NCBI RefSeq assembly: GCF_042646125.1
Contig: NZ_JBHRSW010000006.1
Coordinates: 258,717 to 322,716, forward strand
Direction: 5' to 3'
DNA: 64,000 nucleotides
DNA from: Glaciecola flavus
GTDB lineage: Bacteria; Pseudomonadota; Gammaproteobacteria; Enterobacterales; Alteromonadaceae
Shown one piece after another: positions 9,055-17,993 of the stretch. The stretch's first letter is position 1. Each line of letters starts with the position of its first letter. The notes under the pieces are model-generated. The model was not told the DNA's origin. It was given only the letters and a program-made list of their open reading frames with translations, and did no database searches. A program made the position numbers and the translations under genes.

Positions 9055-9165
9055 TTAGTACATCAGACCAGTTGTTGCGCCGAATGCGACAGCTAGCAAT
9101 ACAATCAGCACTTTAGTATTCTTGCGCGTTAGTTTATCGAATTGCTTGTAGCAAGTATATGACAA
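9055..9165 (-). CDS. Possible 36-residue single-helix membrane peptide
   Basis: An open frame starts at a TTG (9165) and stops just upstream of folB. It encodes a basic segment (KLTRKNTK) followed by a hydrophobic helix (VLIVLLAVAFGATTGLMY), the layout of a small inner-membrane peptide. There is no ATG and no clear ribosome-binding site, and the 5' end overlaps the divergent plsY start by 7 bp. It may be a decayed or non-coding stretch; I report it because the amino-acid pattern is protein-like. Confidence 0.2.
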   Translation of the reverse strand: MSYTCYKQFDKLTRKNTKVLIVLLAVAFGATTGLMY

Positions 9166-9737
9166 CGTGGGTAGTTTTTTACATCTTAGTGGCATATTTT
9201 GCAGGCGCTATCTCCAGCGCCATACCACTATGTCGTATATTGAACAAACCCGATCCACGCGCAGAAGGCTCAGGTAATCCAGGCGCCACTAATGTGCTCA
9301 GGGTTGCAGGAAAAGTCCCCGCCTTGACAGTGTTGCTTTTCGACGTGTTGAAAGGCGCAATACCTACCTATCTTGCCTATTTACATGGTTTGCACGATTG
9401 GACACTGGGTTTAGTTGCGATCAGTGCATGCATAGGGCATATGTACCCCATCTATTATCGCTTTGAAGGCGGAAAAGCAGTAGCCACCGCACTGGGTGCT
9501 ATGTTGCCAATAGGCTGGCCCTTAGCTATATCGCTTTTGGCTACTTGGCTACTCGTTTTTCGGCTATCCAGGTATTCATCTTTAGCGGCATTAACCACGC
9601 TTATTTTTGCTCCATTCTACACTTATTTGTATAAACCTGAGTTTACTGTTGCCGTGAGCATGTTGTCGGTGTTAATCATAGTAAAGCACAAGAGCAATAT
9701 AGTTAGGTTATTGAAAGGCATAGAGAAACCTGTCTAA
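9159..9737 (+). CDS. plsY: Acyl-phosphate:glycerol-3-phosphate acyltransferase PlsY
   Basis: PlsY makes lysophosphatidic acid from acyl-phosphate and glycerol-3-phosphate in the inner membrane. The 192-residue protein is strongly hydrophobic, with about five membrane segments, and has the three PlsY motifs: EGSGNPGATNVLR (residues 36-48), the GHMYPIYYRFEGGKAVAT segment, and a later loop with the conserved Ser/Lys region. It is divergent from folB and convergent with tsaD, overlapping the latter's stop by 4 bp. Confidence 0.95.
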   Translation: MTTWVVFYILVAYFAGAISSAIPLCRILNKPDPRAEGSGNPGATNVLRVAGKVPALTVLLFDVLKGAIPTYLAYLHGLHDWTLGLVAISACIGHMYPIYYRFEGGKAVATALGAMLPIGWPLAISLLATWLLVFRLSRYSSLAALTTLIFAPFYTYLYKPEFTVAVSMLSVLIIVKHKSNIVRLLKGIEKPV

Positions 9738-10756
9738 ACATTTTTTAACGGAGACAGGTTTTCTAAAGGCCAACGCGGCAGGGAAGTAGCAGAAATCTCA
9801 GTTCGCTGGCCCGCTACTAGGCGCTGACAACCGGCATAAGCGATCATTGCACCATTATCTGTGCAATATGCCAAACTTGGGTAAAACACCTCAAATGCGC
9901 CGCTTTTTGTTGCGTTTTCAAATGATGCCCTCAATCGCTTGTTCGCGGCCACACCGCCCGCCAATACTAGCCTTTTGTATGCTGTTTGTTTCAATGCACG
10001 CTTACACTTGATCAAAAGCGTATCGACGATGGCCTCCTCAAACGCCAAGGCTATATTGGCATGGGTTTGGTGAGCGCCATCACAGCTACGAATAGTATTC
10101 GCTGCAAATGTTTTTAAACCACTAAAACTAAAATCTAAGCCTGGGCGGTCGGTCATTGGTCTAGGGAATTGATAGTGTCCAGTCTCCCCTTCTTCGGCAA
10201 GCTTAGATAACAAGGGGCCGCCAGGATAGTCCAGCCCCAATAGCTTAGCTGTTTTGTCGAAGGCTTCCCCAGCAGCGTCGTCCACAGATTCACCAAGCAC
10301 GCGATATTCACCAATACCTTTTACATCGACCAACATGGAATGACCGCCAGACACCAACAAAGCCACGAATGGGAAGGAAGGTGGGTTATTATCTAACATG
10401 GGCGCAAGTAGATGCCCCTCCATGTGATGCACCCCAATCATCGGCTTTTTCCATGCATAAGCCAAAGCTCGCGCCATAGAAGAGCCCACTAGCAACGCGC
10501 CAATCAACCCCGGACCACGCGTATAAGCAATGCCATCTATGCCCTGTTTATCTAAACCTGCACTTTGCAGTGTTCGTTCAACCAGTGGTACAATCTTTCG
10601 TACGTGATCGCGTGAGGCTAGCTCAGGCACAACACCACCGTAGTCAGTGTGCAGTTTAACTTGACTGTATAATTCGTGCGCTAACAAGCCTCTTTGATTA
10701 TCGTAAATAGCGATCCCAGTTTCGTCGCAAGATGTTTCAATACCAAGAACAATCAT
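9734..10756 (-). CDS. tsaD: tRNA N6-adenosine threonylcarbamoyltransferase TsaD
   Basis: TsaD is the catalytic subunit that transfers threonylcarbamoyl to A37 of ANN-decoding tRNAs. The 340-residue protein has the ASKHA start MIVLGIETSCDETGIAI, the metal-binding HHMEGHLLAP, LLVSGGHSMLVDV, the GEAFDKTAKLLGLDYPGG segment and the C-terminal YCTDNGAMIAYAG. The length matches family members (337 in E. coli). It is divergent from rpsU, the usual gammaproteobacterial arrangement. Confidence 0.97.
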   Translation of the reverse strand: MIVLGIETSCDETGIAIYDNQRGLLAHELYSQVKLHTDYGGVVPELASRDHVRKIVPLVERTLQSAGLDKQGIDGIAYTRGPGLIGALLVGSSMARALAYAWKKPMIGVHHMEGHLLAPMLDNNPPSFPFVALLVSGGHSMLVDVKGIGEYRVLGESVDDAAGEAFDKTAKLLGLDYPGGPLLSKLAEEGETGHYQFPRPMTDRPGLDFSFSGLKTFAANTIRSCDGAHQTHANIALAFEEAIVDTLLIKCKRALKQTAYKRLVLAGGVAANKRLRASFENATKSGAFEVFYPSLAYCTDNGAMIAYAGCQRLVAGQRTEISATSLPRWPLENLSPLKNV

Positions 10757-10838
10757 GAATACCTCGTTGTTTGAGGCGAGCAGTATAAATCCTGAAACCC
10801 AAAGGTCAAAATAAGTTTTCTTTTTTAGGTTTTATTTC

Positions 10839-10867
10839 TTTACAACTTGCTATGAAAAGAGTACTAT
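10839..10867 (+). promoter_or_regulatory. Probable sigma-70 promoter of rpsU
   Basis: TTTACA (10839-10844) and TACTAT (10862-10867) are separated by 17 bp, about 80 bp ahead of the rpsU start in the tsaD-rpsU divergent region. Pattern evidence only. Confidence 0.5.
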
Positions 10868-10947
10868 TCCGCACCATTTTTTAGCCCGGGTAATTAAATT
10901 AACGCAGAGAAATACCCGGTTGATTTAATTTCTGAGGTGAGAATTTA

Positions 10948-11163
10948 ATGCCAATTGTTAAAGTTAGAGACAACGAACCGTTTGACATCGCTCTAAGAAG
11001 ATTCAAACGTTCATGTGAGAAAGCAGGTGTACTTTCTGAAGTACGTCGTCGTGAGTTTTTTGAAAAGCCAACTTGGGAGCGCAAGCGCAAGAAAGCAGCT
11101 GCCAAAAAACGTCACATGAAAAAATTGGCGCGTGAAAATGCACGTCGCGTAAAGCTTTACTAA
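10948..11163 (+). CDS. rpsU: 30S ribosomal protein S21
   Basis: S21 is the small basic protein of the 30S platform needed for initiation. All 71 residues match the family: MPIVKVRDNEPFDIALRRFK, then the Lys/Arg-rich tail KKRHMKKLARENARRVKLY. A GAGGTGAG ribosome-binding sequence precedes the ATG. It is the first gene of the rpsU-yqeY-dnaG-rpoD block, separated from yqeY by a strong terminator that would give S21 extra transcripts. Confidence 0.98.
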   Translation: MPIVKVRDNEPFDIALRRFKRSCEKAGVLSEVRRREFFEKPTWERKRKKAAAKKRHMKKLARENARRVKLY

Positions 11164-11184
11164 GTCTTCGCGAATGTTTTTCCG

Positions 11185-11212
11185 AAAAGGCGTCGATAGA
11201 CGCCTTTTTTTG
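11185..11212 (+). terminator. Rho-independent terminator after rpsU
   Basis: AAAAGGCGTC-GATA-GACGCCTTTTTTT: an 8-10-bp GC-rich stem, a GATA loop and a seven-T tail, 22 bp after the rpsU stop. It probably attenuates rather than fully stops transcription into yqeY-dnaG-rpoD. Confidence 0.85.
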
Positions 11213-11274
11213 TGAGTGAAAAAGCTTACAATAAAACCTATTGAACTAGTCATTACAATAATAAAGGCAAGCTT

Positions 11275-11718
11275 ATGTCCTTACTAGACACACTAAAAAC
11301 AGCTCAAAAAGACGCCATGCGAGCAAAAGACAAGTTATCGCTGGGCACTATCAGAATGGCCTTGGCCGCAGTTAAGCAAAAAGAAGTGGACGAACGCGTT
11401 GAAGTTAATGATCAAGACGTACTACAAATTTTGACCAAAATGGTTAAACAACGTCAAGAGGCAGCCACTCAATTTGTTCAAGGTGATAGACAAGATCTCG
11501 CTGACAAAGAAAACGAAGAAATCGAAGTGCTTAAACGATTTTTACCAGCTCCTTTGAGTCAAGCAGAGATCATGGATATTGTCGAAAAAGCAATAACAGA
11601 TACAGCCGCTACAAGTATTAAAGACATGGGGAAAGTGATGGGTATCGTCAGGCCACAAGTGCAAGGCAAGGCAGATATGGGGCAAGTCAGCGGACTCATA
11701 AAAAGTAAATTAGGCTAA
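11275..11718 (+). CDS. yqeY: GatB/YqeY domain protein
   Basis: This 147-residue protein is of the YqeY family, related to the C-terminal tRNA-binding tail of GatB. It starts MSLLDTLKTAQKDAMRAKDK and contains GTIRMALAAVKQKEVDERVE and the end motif IKDMGKVMGIVRPQVQGKADMG. Its precise function is unknown. YqeY genes commonly sit between rpsU and dnaG, as here, and the dnaG start follows after 24 bp. Confidence 0.93.
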   Translation: MSLLDTLKTAQKDAMRAKDKLSLGTIRMALAAVKQKEVDERVEVNDQDVLQILTKMVKQRQEAATQFVQGDRQDLADKENEEIEVLKRFLPAPLSQAEIMDIVEKAITDTAATSIKDMGKVMGIVRPQVQGKADMGQVSGLIKSKLG

Positions 11719-11742
11719 ATCCATTCTTACAAGGACAAGTCA

Positions 11743-13515
11743 ATGGCAGGCCGGATCCCTAACGATTTTATCGAAGACCTTGTCGCACGAAGCGATATCG
11801 TAGATATCATTGATAGCCGTGTAAAACTAAAAAAAGCCGGCAAAAACTATCAGGCATGTTGTCCATTTCACAACGAAAAGACCCCCTCTTTTACGGTCAG
11901 TCAAGACAAGCAGTTTTATTATTGTTTTGGCTGTGGGGCTAAGGGCAATGTCATTGGTTTTCTCATGGAATATGACAGGCTCGAATTTGTCGAAGCAGTC
12001 GAAGAATTAGCCAATAGTGCCGGGCTGACGGTTCCCAGAGAAGGCCACTCAACCAGCTCCGTACCTAGCCGCAGCAAAAGTGAACGCGAACTCGACTATC
12101 AATTAATGGAAGATGTTGCGCGTTTTTATGAGTTTCAACTCAAGCAACACACGCAAAAGCAAAAGGTAATTGACTACTTAAAGGGTCGGGGGTTGTCTGG
12201 CGAAGTCGTCAAATACTGGGGGATCGGCTATGCCCCCAACGAATGGGACACAGTACTCAAACAATTTGGCGAAACGCCTGCCCGCCAATCACAGCTGTTG
12301 GCACTAAAACTCGTCAACGAAAATGACAACAAGAAGCGCTACGATTTTTTTCGTGATCGCCTCATGTTCCCCATTCGAGACAAACGCGGACGCGTCGTCG
12401 CTTTTGGCGGACGGGTAATAGACACCGATGGTCCCAAATACCTAAACTCGCCAGAAACGCGAATTTTTCATAAAAGTAACGAACTGTACGGCCTGTTCCA
12501 AGCAAGGAAAGAACACCGTTCTCTTGGACGCTTGCTTGTGGTCGAAGGCTACATGGACGTTGTCGCGCTCTCTCAATATGGCATTCGCTATGCCGTCGCC
12601 GCATTAGGCACAGCAACTACGCCAGAGCATATTCAAACCATGTTTAAATCTACTCACGAGGTAATTTGTTGCTACGATGGTGATCGCGCTGGACGCGAAG
12701 CAGCATGGCGAGCCTTAGAGAGTGCGCTAGCCTATTTAAAAGATGGACTGGTGATGAAGTTCTTGTTTCTACCTGATGGTGAAGATCCCGACACCATGGT
12801 GAGAAAAGAAGGTAAGGCGCAATTTGAAGCACGCCTGAATGACGCGGTTCCCTTATCACAGTTTTTCTTCTCAACGATGCGCGACAAACACAGCATTGGC
12901 AACATCGAGGGCAAAGCAGCCTTAAAGGCCGAAGCTATGCCACTGATTAATAAAATTGCAGGTGAAAACCAACGCGATATGATGTTAGCCGAATTAAATA
13001 AATTATGTGGAGACGGACACCGTTTTACCACCGAACTTGACATAAAAAAAGCGCAAAAATACAGTAAACCCAAAGCAAAATCGTTTCAGAAAGTGTCAGT
13101 AAAACAATCGCCTATCAGGGTCATGATGCGTTTGTTGTTAGACAGCCCCGTTATCGCCAGTAAACACCCACAGGTAAAAGTTGAAGCCCTGCTGAATGCC
13201 GACATTCCTGGCGTGCAAGTCTTGCACGAACTGCAACAATACTGCTTTGCCCACCCGCAAGCTAATACTGGAAGTATTTTAGAAGCTTTTCGACAACATC
13301 CAAATAGCAATCACCTTGCAAAGCTCCTCACCACAGAGTTATACGATGGCATTGATGTAGAAAAAGAGTATGTCGATTGTTTTAAAGCCATGCTAAAACA
13401 ATATTTCGAATCTCGACTAAACACCCTTCAATACTTGGCGACATCGGCTCAAGGTTTAAGCCCTGAACAAGAACAAGAGCTTAGTTTTTTGATGAAAAAG
13501 AAAGATCAAATGTAA
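11743..13515 (+). CDS. dnaG: DNA primase DnaG
   Basis: DnaG makes RNA primers for replication. The 590-residue protein has the CHC2 zinc-binding domain with C40, H43, C61 and C64, the catalytic core with an RNA-polymerase-like basic region (NELYGLFQARKEHR), the TOPRIM fold (LLVVEGYMDVVAL, CCYDGDRAGREAAW), and a C-terminal DnaB-interaction region of weaker conservation. The length is close to E. coli (581). It lies between yqeY and rpoD as in the classical macromolecular-synthesis operon, with about 270 bp before the preferred rpoD start. Confidence 0.97.
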   Translation: MAGRIPNDFIEDLVARSDIVDIIDSRVKLKKAGKNYQACCPFHNEKTPSFTVSQDKQFYYCFGCGAKGNVIGFLMEYDRLEFVEAVEELANSAGLTVPREGHSTSSVPSRSKSERELDYQLMEDVARFYEFQLKQHTQKQKVIDYLKGRGLSGEVVKYWGIGYAPNEWDTVLKQFGETPARQSQLLALKLVNENDNKKRYDFFRDRLMFPIRDKRGRVVAFGGRVIDTDGPKYLNSPETRIFHKSNELYGLFQARKEHRSLGRLLVVEGYMDVVALSQYGIRYAVAALGTATTPEHIQTMFKSTHEVICCYDGDRAGREAAWRALESALAYLKDGLVMKFLFLPDGEDPDTMVRKEGKAQFEARLNDAVPLSQFFFSTMRDKHSIGNIEGKAALKAEAMPLINKIAGENQRDMMLAELNKLCGDGHRFTTELDIKKAQKYSKPKAKSFQKVSVKQSPIRVMMRLLLDSPVIASKHPQVKVEALLNADIPGVQVLHELQQYCFAHPQANTGSILEAFRQHPNSNHLAKLLTTELYDGIDVEKEYVDCFKAMLKQYFESRLNTLQYLATSAQGLSPEQEQELSFLMKKKDQM

Positions 13516-13654
13516 GGCTCTATTCGTATCTTTGTGAGAAGGCGGCGATGTGGGCAAGCACAAGAAGTCACGATGATACTGTACTGGATTATCCCGAAGT
13601 AACTAGCATAATAATCCGCTGATATTAAGTTGGAAATTTGAGCGTTTAATATGC

Positions 13655-13719
13655 TATACTAGATGATTCGCTGCAAAGTGGTATGACGAGTAAACACTAA
13701 CAGCGCCAGCTGTTATAAT
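13655..13719 (+). promoter_or_regulatory. Two extended -10 promoter elements ahead of rpoD
   Basis: TGC-TATACT (hexamer 13655-13660) and TGT-TATAAT (hexamer 13714-13719) are both extended -10 motifs in the dnaG-rpoD gap. Transcription from the second would begin near 13726, leaving no room for a leader before the ATG at 13729 but a normal leader before the GTG at 13786. No convincing -35 hexamers were found. Confidence 0.45.
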
Positions 13720-13785
13720 TTACTTGATATGAAGACTATTGTGACTGCATTCTTAGCGGTTGCAACTAAACGTGTAAGGTATACT

Positions 13786-15606
13786 GTGCAAAGTAAGCAA
13801 TCCCAGATTAAACTCCTGATTGCCAAAGGCAAAGAGCAAGGTTATTTAACATTTGCTGAGGTAAATGATCACTTACCTGCGGATATTGTCGATTCTGATC
13901 AGATCGAAGATATCATTCGGATGATCAATGACATGGGCATCCAAGTGTTTGAATCAGCACCGGATTCCGATGAACTCCTTATGCAGGAGAGCACCACTGA
14001 TGAAGAAGTCGCGGAAGCCGCAGCCCAAGCGCTTGCTACCGTAGAAAGCGAAATTGGACGTACTACCGATCCCGTTCGTATGTATATGCGTGAAATGGGC
14101 ACTGTCGAACTGCTTACACGCGAAGGCGAAATAGAAATCGCAAAACGCATAGAAGACGGTATCAATCAAGTTCAATGCTCTGTTGCCGAGTACCCAGAAG
14201 CCATCACCTATCTGCTTGATCAATGGGACTTATACGAAGCTGAAGAGATTCGCCTAAGTGACATTATTCTTGGCTTTGTTGATCCAAACGAAGAAGATCT
14301 TGCCCCTACCGCGACTCACGTTGGCTCAGAGTTGTCTGAAGAAGAGCTCGATGACGAAGATGACGACGAAGATGAAGATGAAGAAGACGACAATAGCATT
14401 GATCCTGAGCTAGCCAGAGAAAAGTTCACTGCACTCCGTGAACAATATGCTAAAGCACGTGAAGTCATCGAAAGTAAAGGCAGAGCACATGAGAGTGCAA
14501 AAGCAGAAATTAGTGCGCTAAGTGAAGTATTTAAAGAGTTTAGACTCGTACCCAAACAGTTTGACCGCATGGTAAGAAACATGCGCGAAATGATGGATCG
14601 CGTGCGTATTCAAGAACGTTTAGTCATGAAGTTCTGCGTTATCAAGGCCAAAATGCCTAAAAAAGACTTCATTCGTATGTTTGCTGGCAACGAAACAACA
14701 ACAGATTGGCTAAAAGAAGCCTTAGGCAGTGACGCGCTGTATGTTCCCAAATTAGAAACATTTAGCGAAGAAATTGAACGCTGTATCAGTAAGATGAATG
14801 CAGTTGAACAAGAAACTGGCTTAAGCATTCACGACATCAAAGACATCAATCGCCGCATGTCTATCGGTGAAGCGAAAGCGCGCCGCGCCAAAAAAGAAAT
14901 GGTTGAAGCGAACCTACGTTTGGTTATATCCATCGCCAAAAAATATACAAATCGCGGATTACAATTCTTAGACCTAATACAAGAAGGTAATATTGGTCTG
15001 ATGAAGGCCGTTGATAAATTTGAATATCGCAGAGGATATAAGTTTTCTACTTATGCGACATGGTGGATCCGTCAAGCAATTACTCGCTCAATTGCTGACC
15101 AAGCGCGCACCATTCGTATTCCTGTGCACATGATCGAAACTATCAACAAGCTAAACCGCATATCTAGACAAATGTTACAGGAAATGGGTCGTGAACCGAC
15201 GCCTGAAGAACTATCTGAACGTATGTTAATGCCCGAAGATAAAATTCGTAAGGTGCTTAAGATAGCAAAAGAGCCTATTTCTATGGAGACGCCAATCGGT
15301 GATGATGAAGATTCGCATCTTGGTGACTTTATTGAAGATACGACCATTACTCAGCCATTGGATAACGCAACAGGCAACAGCTTAAAAAATGCAACACAAG
15401 AAGTGTTAGCAGGCCTCACCGCTAGAGAAGCAAAAGTGCTGCGTATGCGTTTTGGTATCGACATGAACACCGACCACACGCTAGAAGAAGTGGGCAAACA
15501 GTTTGATGTAACACGCGAGCGTATTCGTCAAATTGAAGCTAAGGCATTGCGTAAACTTCGTCATCCAAGTCGCTCAGAGCAACTCAAGAGCTTCTTAGAC
15601 GAATAG
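13786..15606 (+). CDS. rpoD: Housekeeping sigma factor RpoD (sigma-70)
   Basis: This is the primary sigma factor. I chose the GTG at 13786, which gives VQSKQSQIKLLIAKGKEQGY, the usual RpoD N-terminus, and has AAGG six bases upstream; that makes 606 residues (613 in E. coli). An in-frame ATG at 13729 would add 19 residues with no family match and no ribosome-binding site. Region 1.1 (YLTFAEVNDHLPADIVDSDQ), the acidic non-conserved insert (an Asp/Glu run near residue 190), region 2 (RFSTYATWWIRQAI-like: KFSTYATWWIRQAITRS), region 3 and region 4 (EVGKQFDVTRERIRQIEAKA) are all present. Confidence 0.96.
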   Translation: MQSKQSQIKLLIAKGKEQGYLTFAEVNDHLPADIVDSDQIEDIIRMINDMGIQVFESAPDSDELLMQESTTDEEVAEAAAQALATVESEIGRTTDPVRMYMREMGTVELLTREGEIEIAKRIEDGINQVQCSVAEYPEAITYLLDQWDLYEAEEIRLSDIILGFVDPNEEDLAPTATHVGSELSEEELDDEDDDEDEDEEDDNSIDPELAREKFTALREQYAKAREVIESKGRAHESAKAEISALSEVFKEFRLVPKQFDRMVRNMREMMDRVRIQERLVMKFCVIKAKMPKKDFIRMFAGNETTTDWLKEALGSDALYVPKLETFSEEIERCISKMNAVEQETGLSIHDIKDINRRMSIGEAKARRAKKEMVEANLRLVISIAKKYTNRGLQFLDLIQEGNIGLMKAVDKFEYRRGYKFSTYATWWIRQAITRSIADQARTIRIPVHMIETINKLNRISRQMLQEMGREPTPEELSERMLMPEDKIRKVLKIAKEPISMETPIGDDEDSHLGDFIEDTTITQPLDNATGNSLKNATQEVLAGLTAREAKVLRMRFGIDMNTDHTLEEVGKQFDVTRERIRQIEAKALRKLRHPSRSEQLKSFLDE

Positions 15607-15634
15607 TCCTTATCTCACTTATTAGAAAATAACT

Positions 15635-15668
15635 AAAGCCTCATGTCCTAAAACATGAGGCTTTTTTG
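15635..15668 (+). terminator. Rho-independent terminator after rpoD
   Basis: AAAGCCTCATGT-CCTAAA-ACATGAGGCTTTTTT: a 12-bp stem and a six-T tail, 29 bp after the rpoD stop. It is A-rich on the left side, so it may also act for the convergent DUF885 gene. Confidence 0.88.
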
Positions 15669-15715
15669 TTCGGACTAGTACTCACTATCAAGTTTGAGAA
15701 TCACTTTTAGCATGA

Positions 15716-17563
15716 CTATTTTGATGCAATGTATTGATCAACGAGTTGTTCAAGTACATTTAAAGGGACTGGGCCATTCGCCAACACAACATCGTGGAAT
15801 TCACGTATATCAAAGCCTGCACCCATTTTTGACTTTGCTTTTTCTCGTAATTCTACAATCTTGATTTTACCAATTAGGTACGCCGTAGCTTGACTAGGCA
15901 TCACAATATGACGCTCAACCATTTTTACCGCGTCTGCTTTTGCATTAGGCGTATTCGTCACGTAATAGTCTATCCCCTGTTCCCGTGTCCATTTTTTAGC
16001 ATGAATGCCGGTATCGACGACTAAACGGCAAGCTCGCCACAACTCCATTGCCAAACGGCCAAAATCTGAGTATGGGTCTTCATACAAACCAATTTCTTTC
16101 GGCACATATTCACTGTATAGACCCCAACCTTCGATATACGCCGTATAACGACCAAACTTTCTAAATTTAGGGATACCCTCTAACTCTTGCGCAATCGCAA
16201 TTTGCATGTGATGCCCTGGCAAGCCTTCATGATACGCCAAGGCTTCCATCTGATAGCTTGGCATGGACGCCATATCGTACAAATTAGCATAATAGGTACC
16301 AGGACGCGTGCCGTCCATTGACGGCTGTTGATAGAAAGCTTTGCCCGCTGACTTCTCCCTAAAAGGTTCAACCGCTTTAACAATCATATCGGCTTTGGGC
16401 TGAGTAATAAACAAGTCATCCAAGCGAAGCTTCATATCATCAATAAGTTTAGTGGCTTCGCTTAGGTAGCGCTGACGGCCCTCATCATTTGAAGCGTATA
16501 CAAACTGTTTGTTATCTCGCATAAATTCAAAGAATTCAGAAAGATCCCCTTCAAAGTTTACCTTCTTCATGATTTCACGCATCTCGTTGTGTATGCGCGC
16601 TACATTGTCTAATCCAATTTGGTGAATATCATCTGCGCTTAGGTCGGTCGTTGTCGTTCGAGCCAAAGCATTGTTGTAAAACGCTTCGCCATCAGGAAAC
16701 TTCCACGCGCCATCGCGTGTATCTGCTTTCTTTTCCAAATCTTCTAAAACAGTGACTAGATTTTCGTAAGCTGGCTTTACAAAGTTGATCAAGGCCTGAG
16801 AAGCTTGTTCAATTAGTGAATTCTTTTGCGATTCGTCCAAGTCAAGAGAGGTAACTTTACCCGTAAAATCGGCTAATAAGGTACTCGGTTCTTCACCTGA
16901 AAATGGTGCGCCAGTAATAATATTTCGACTATCGCTTATCACATAAGGGTAAACGAATTTAGGCGCCAAAATACCATTCTCAGCATTTATATGAAGGTTG
17001 GCAGTCAACTGTTCAAATAGTTTGGGGATGCCTTGCAAGCGAGAAATATAGTCTTGAGCATCTTTCAAGTCTTGAATGCGATGCTGATTGATTAACAGAG
17101 AGGCCACACTTGAGTGTAAGCCAAACATTTGGTTTACAGGGTAGCTATAGTGCCGCCATTTAAAGTCTTCTATTCCATTCTTAAGTTGTTGCTTTATCAT
17201 GGCTAAACTCAGCGCCGTCTGCTCATCCAATATAGAAGCATCTAAAGCATTAACTTGTTCGAGATGCTTTTTCTGAATAGCCAAATCTTCGAGTGCACGC
17301 GCCTCGGAAATATCATCCCATTTGTCTTGGTCGTCTTTAATACCTAAATACGATTGATACATTGGACTCCGCATGACATTTTCCATAAAAATGTCTTCGA
17401 AGAGTTGATTAGCTATCTCAGATTCACTCTTAATTGTTTGACTAGTTAATGGCGAAGTGCTGCTACTTTCTTCATTTGTGATGCTAGTAGCGGACTCGTT
17501 TCCGCATGCTCCAAGCAGTAACGCAATAGAGATAGATGTCGCTAGGTATGTGAGTTTTTTCAT
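15716..17563 (-). CDS. DUF885 family lipoprotein, putative metallopeptidase
   Basis: This 615-residue protein has a lipoprotein signal (LLLGAC, Cys20) and a low-complexity Ser/Thr linker, then a DUF885 domain filling the rest. DUF885 proteins are thought to be zinc-dependent peptidases; the visible candidate metal site is YHEGLPGHHMQIA, an H-E-x-x-x-x-H-H-like arrangement about two-thirds along, followed by YIEGWGLYSE with a conserved Glu. Substrate is unknown. It stands alone, convergent with rpoD and upstream of nothing obviously related. Envelope localisation is inferred from the lipobox. Confidence 0.88.
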   Translation of the reverse strand: MKKLTYLATSISIALLLGACGNESATSITNEESSSTSPLTSQTIKSESEIANQLFEDIFMENVMRSPMYQSYLGIKDDQDKWDDISEARALEDLAIQKKHLEQVNALDASILDEQTALSLAMIKQQLKNGIEDFKWRHYSYPVNQMFGLHSSVASLLINQHRIQDLKDAQDYISRLQGIPKLFEQLTANLHINAENGILAPKFVYPYVISDSRNIITGAPFSGEEPSTLLADFTGKVTSLDLDESQKNSLIEQASQALINFVKPAYENLVTVLEDLEKKADTRDGAWKFPDGEAFYNNALARTTTTDLSADDIHQIGLDNVARIHNEMREIMKKVNFEGDLSEFFEFMRDNKQFVYASNDEGRQRYLSEATKLIDDMKLRLDDLFITQPKADMIVKAVEPFREKSAGKAFYQQPSMDGTRPGTYYANLYDMASMPSYQMEALAYHEGLPGHHMQIAIAQELEGIPKFRKFGRYTAYIEGWGLYSEYVPKEIGLYEDPYSDFGRLAMELWRACRLVVDTGIHAKKWTREQGIDYYVTNTPNAKADAVKMVERHIVMPSQATAYLIGKIKIVELREKAKSKMGAGFDIREFHDVVLANGPVPLNVLEQLVDQYIASK

Positions 17564-17745
17564 TATTTATTCCTGTTCGCTATTCGGCTATATTCGTTGT
17601 TTTTTGCCGAAGCGACAGTGTAACTACCTTGCTAGGTGGGCGCAATCATCCACATTTCTATCGATAAATTTAACGATCGCAAGACTTGCATAATATGATC
17701 AACAATCACCAATATGCGTAGCAAATCATATTTTTATTTAAGTCA

Positions 17746-17979
17746 TTAAACAATTTGATTGTTCTTCCATTCTTTTAATTTGGCTTCTCTCGCAGCCTCT
17801 TTTTCCATCTTAGCTCTTTTTCTATCACATGGCTCTGGACAATCACAAGCTTTGGCAACCCCCAGCGCCCCTAAGCCGCCACATGAGCCAGATATGCTCT
17901 TACGCTGGAAAACATAGCCCACCGCCATTGCGGCAACCATCAATAGAAAAAAAACAAACGCCAATATAAACGTGCTCAT
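17746..17979 (-). CDS. nqrM: Na+-NQR maturation protein NqrM
   Basis: NqrM is a small membrane protein needed to assemble the Fe centre between NqrD and NqrE. Start at 17979 gives MSTFILAFVFFLLMVAAMAV, one membrane helix, followed by the cysteine-rich motif GSCGGLG and ACDCPEPCD, matching the family. GGAG lies seven bases upstream of this ATG; a TTG four codons earlier is not supported. It follows apbE by 14 bp, so the two maturation genes are probably co-transcribed. Confidence 0.93.
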   Translation of the reverse strand: MSTFILAFVFFLLMVAAMAVGYVFQRKSISGSCGGLGALGVAKACDCPEPCDRKRAKMEKEAAREAKLKEWKNNQIV

Positions 17980-17993
17980 TACTAACTCCAATA

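Noticed and set aside
14310..14400. Run of Asp/Glu codons, giving a poly-Ser frame on the opposite strand
   Set aside because: This is the acidic non-conserved region of RpoD; the antisense frame is a shadow.
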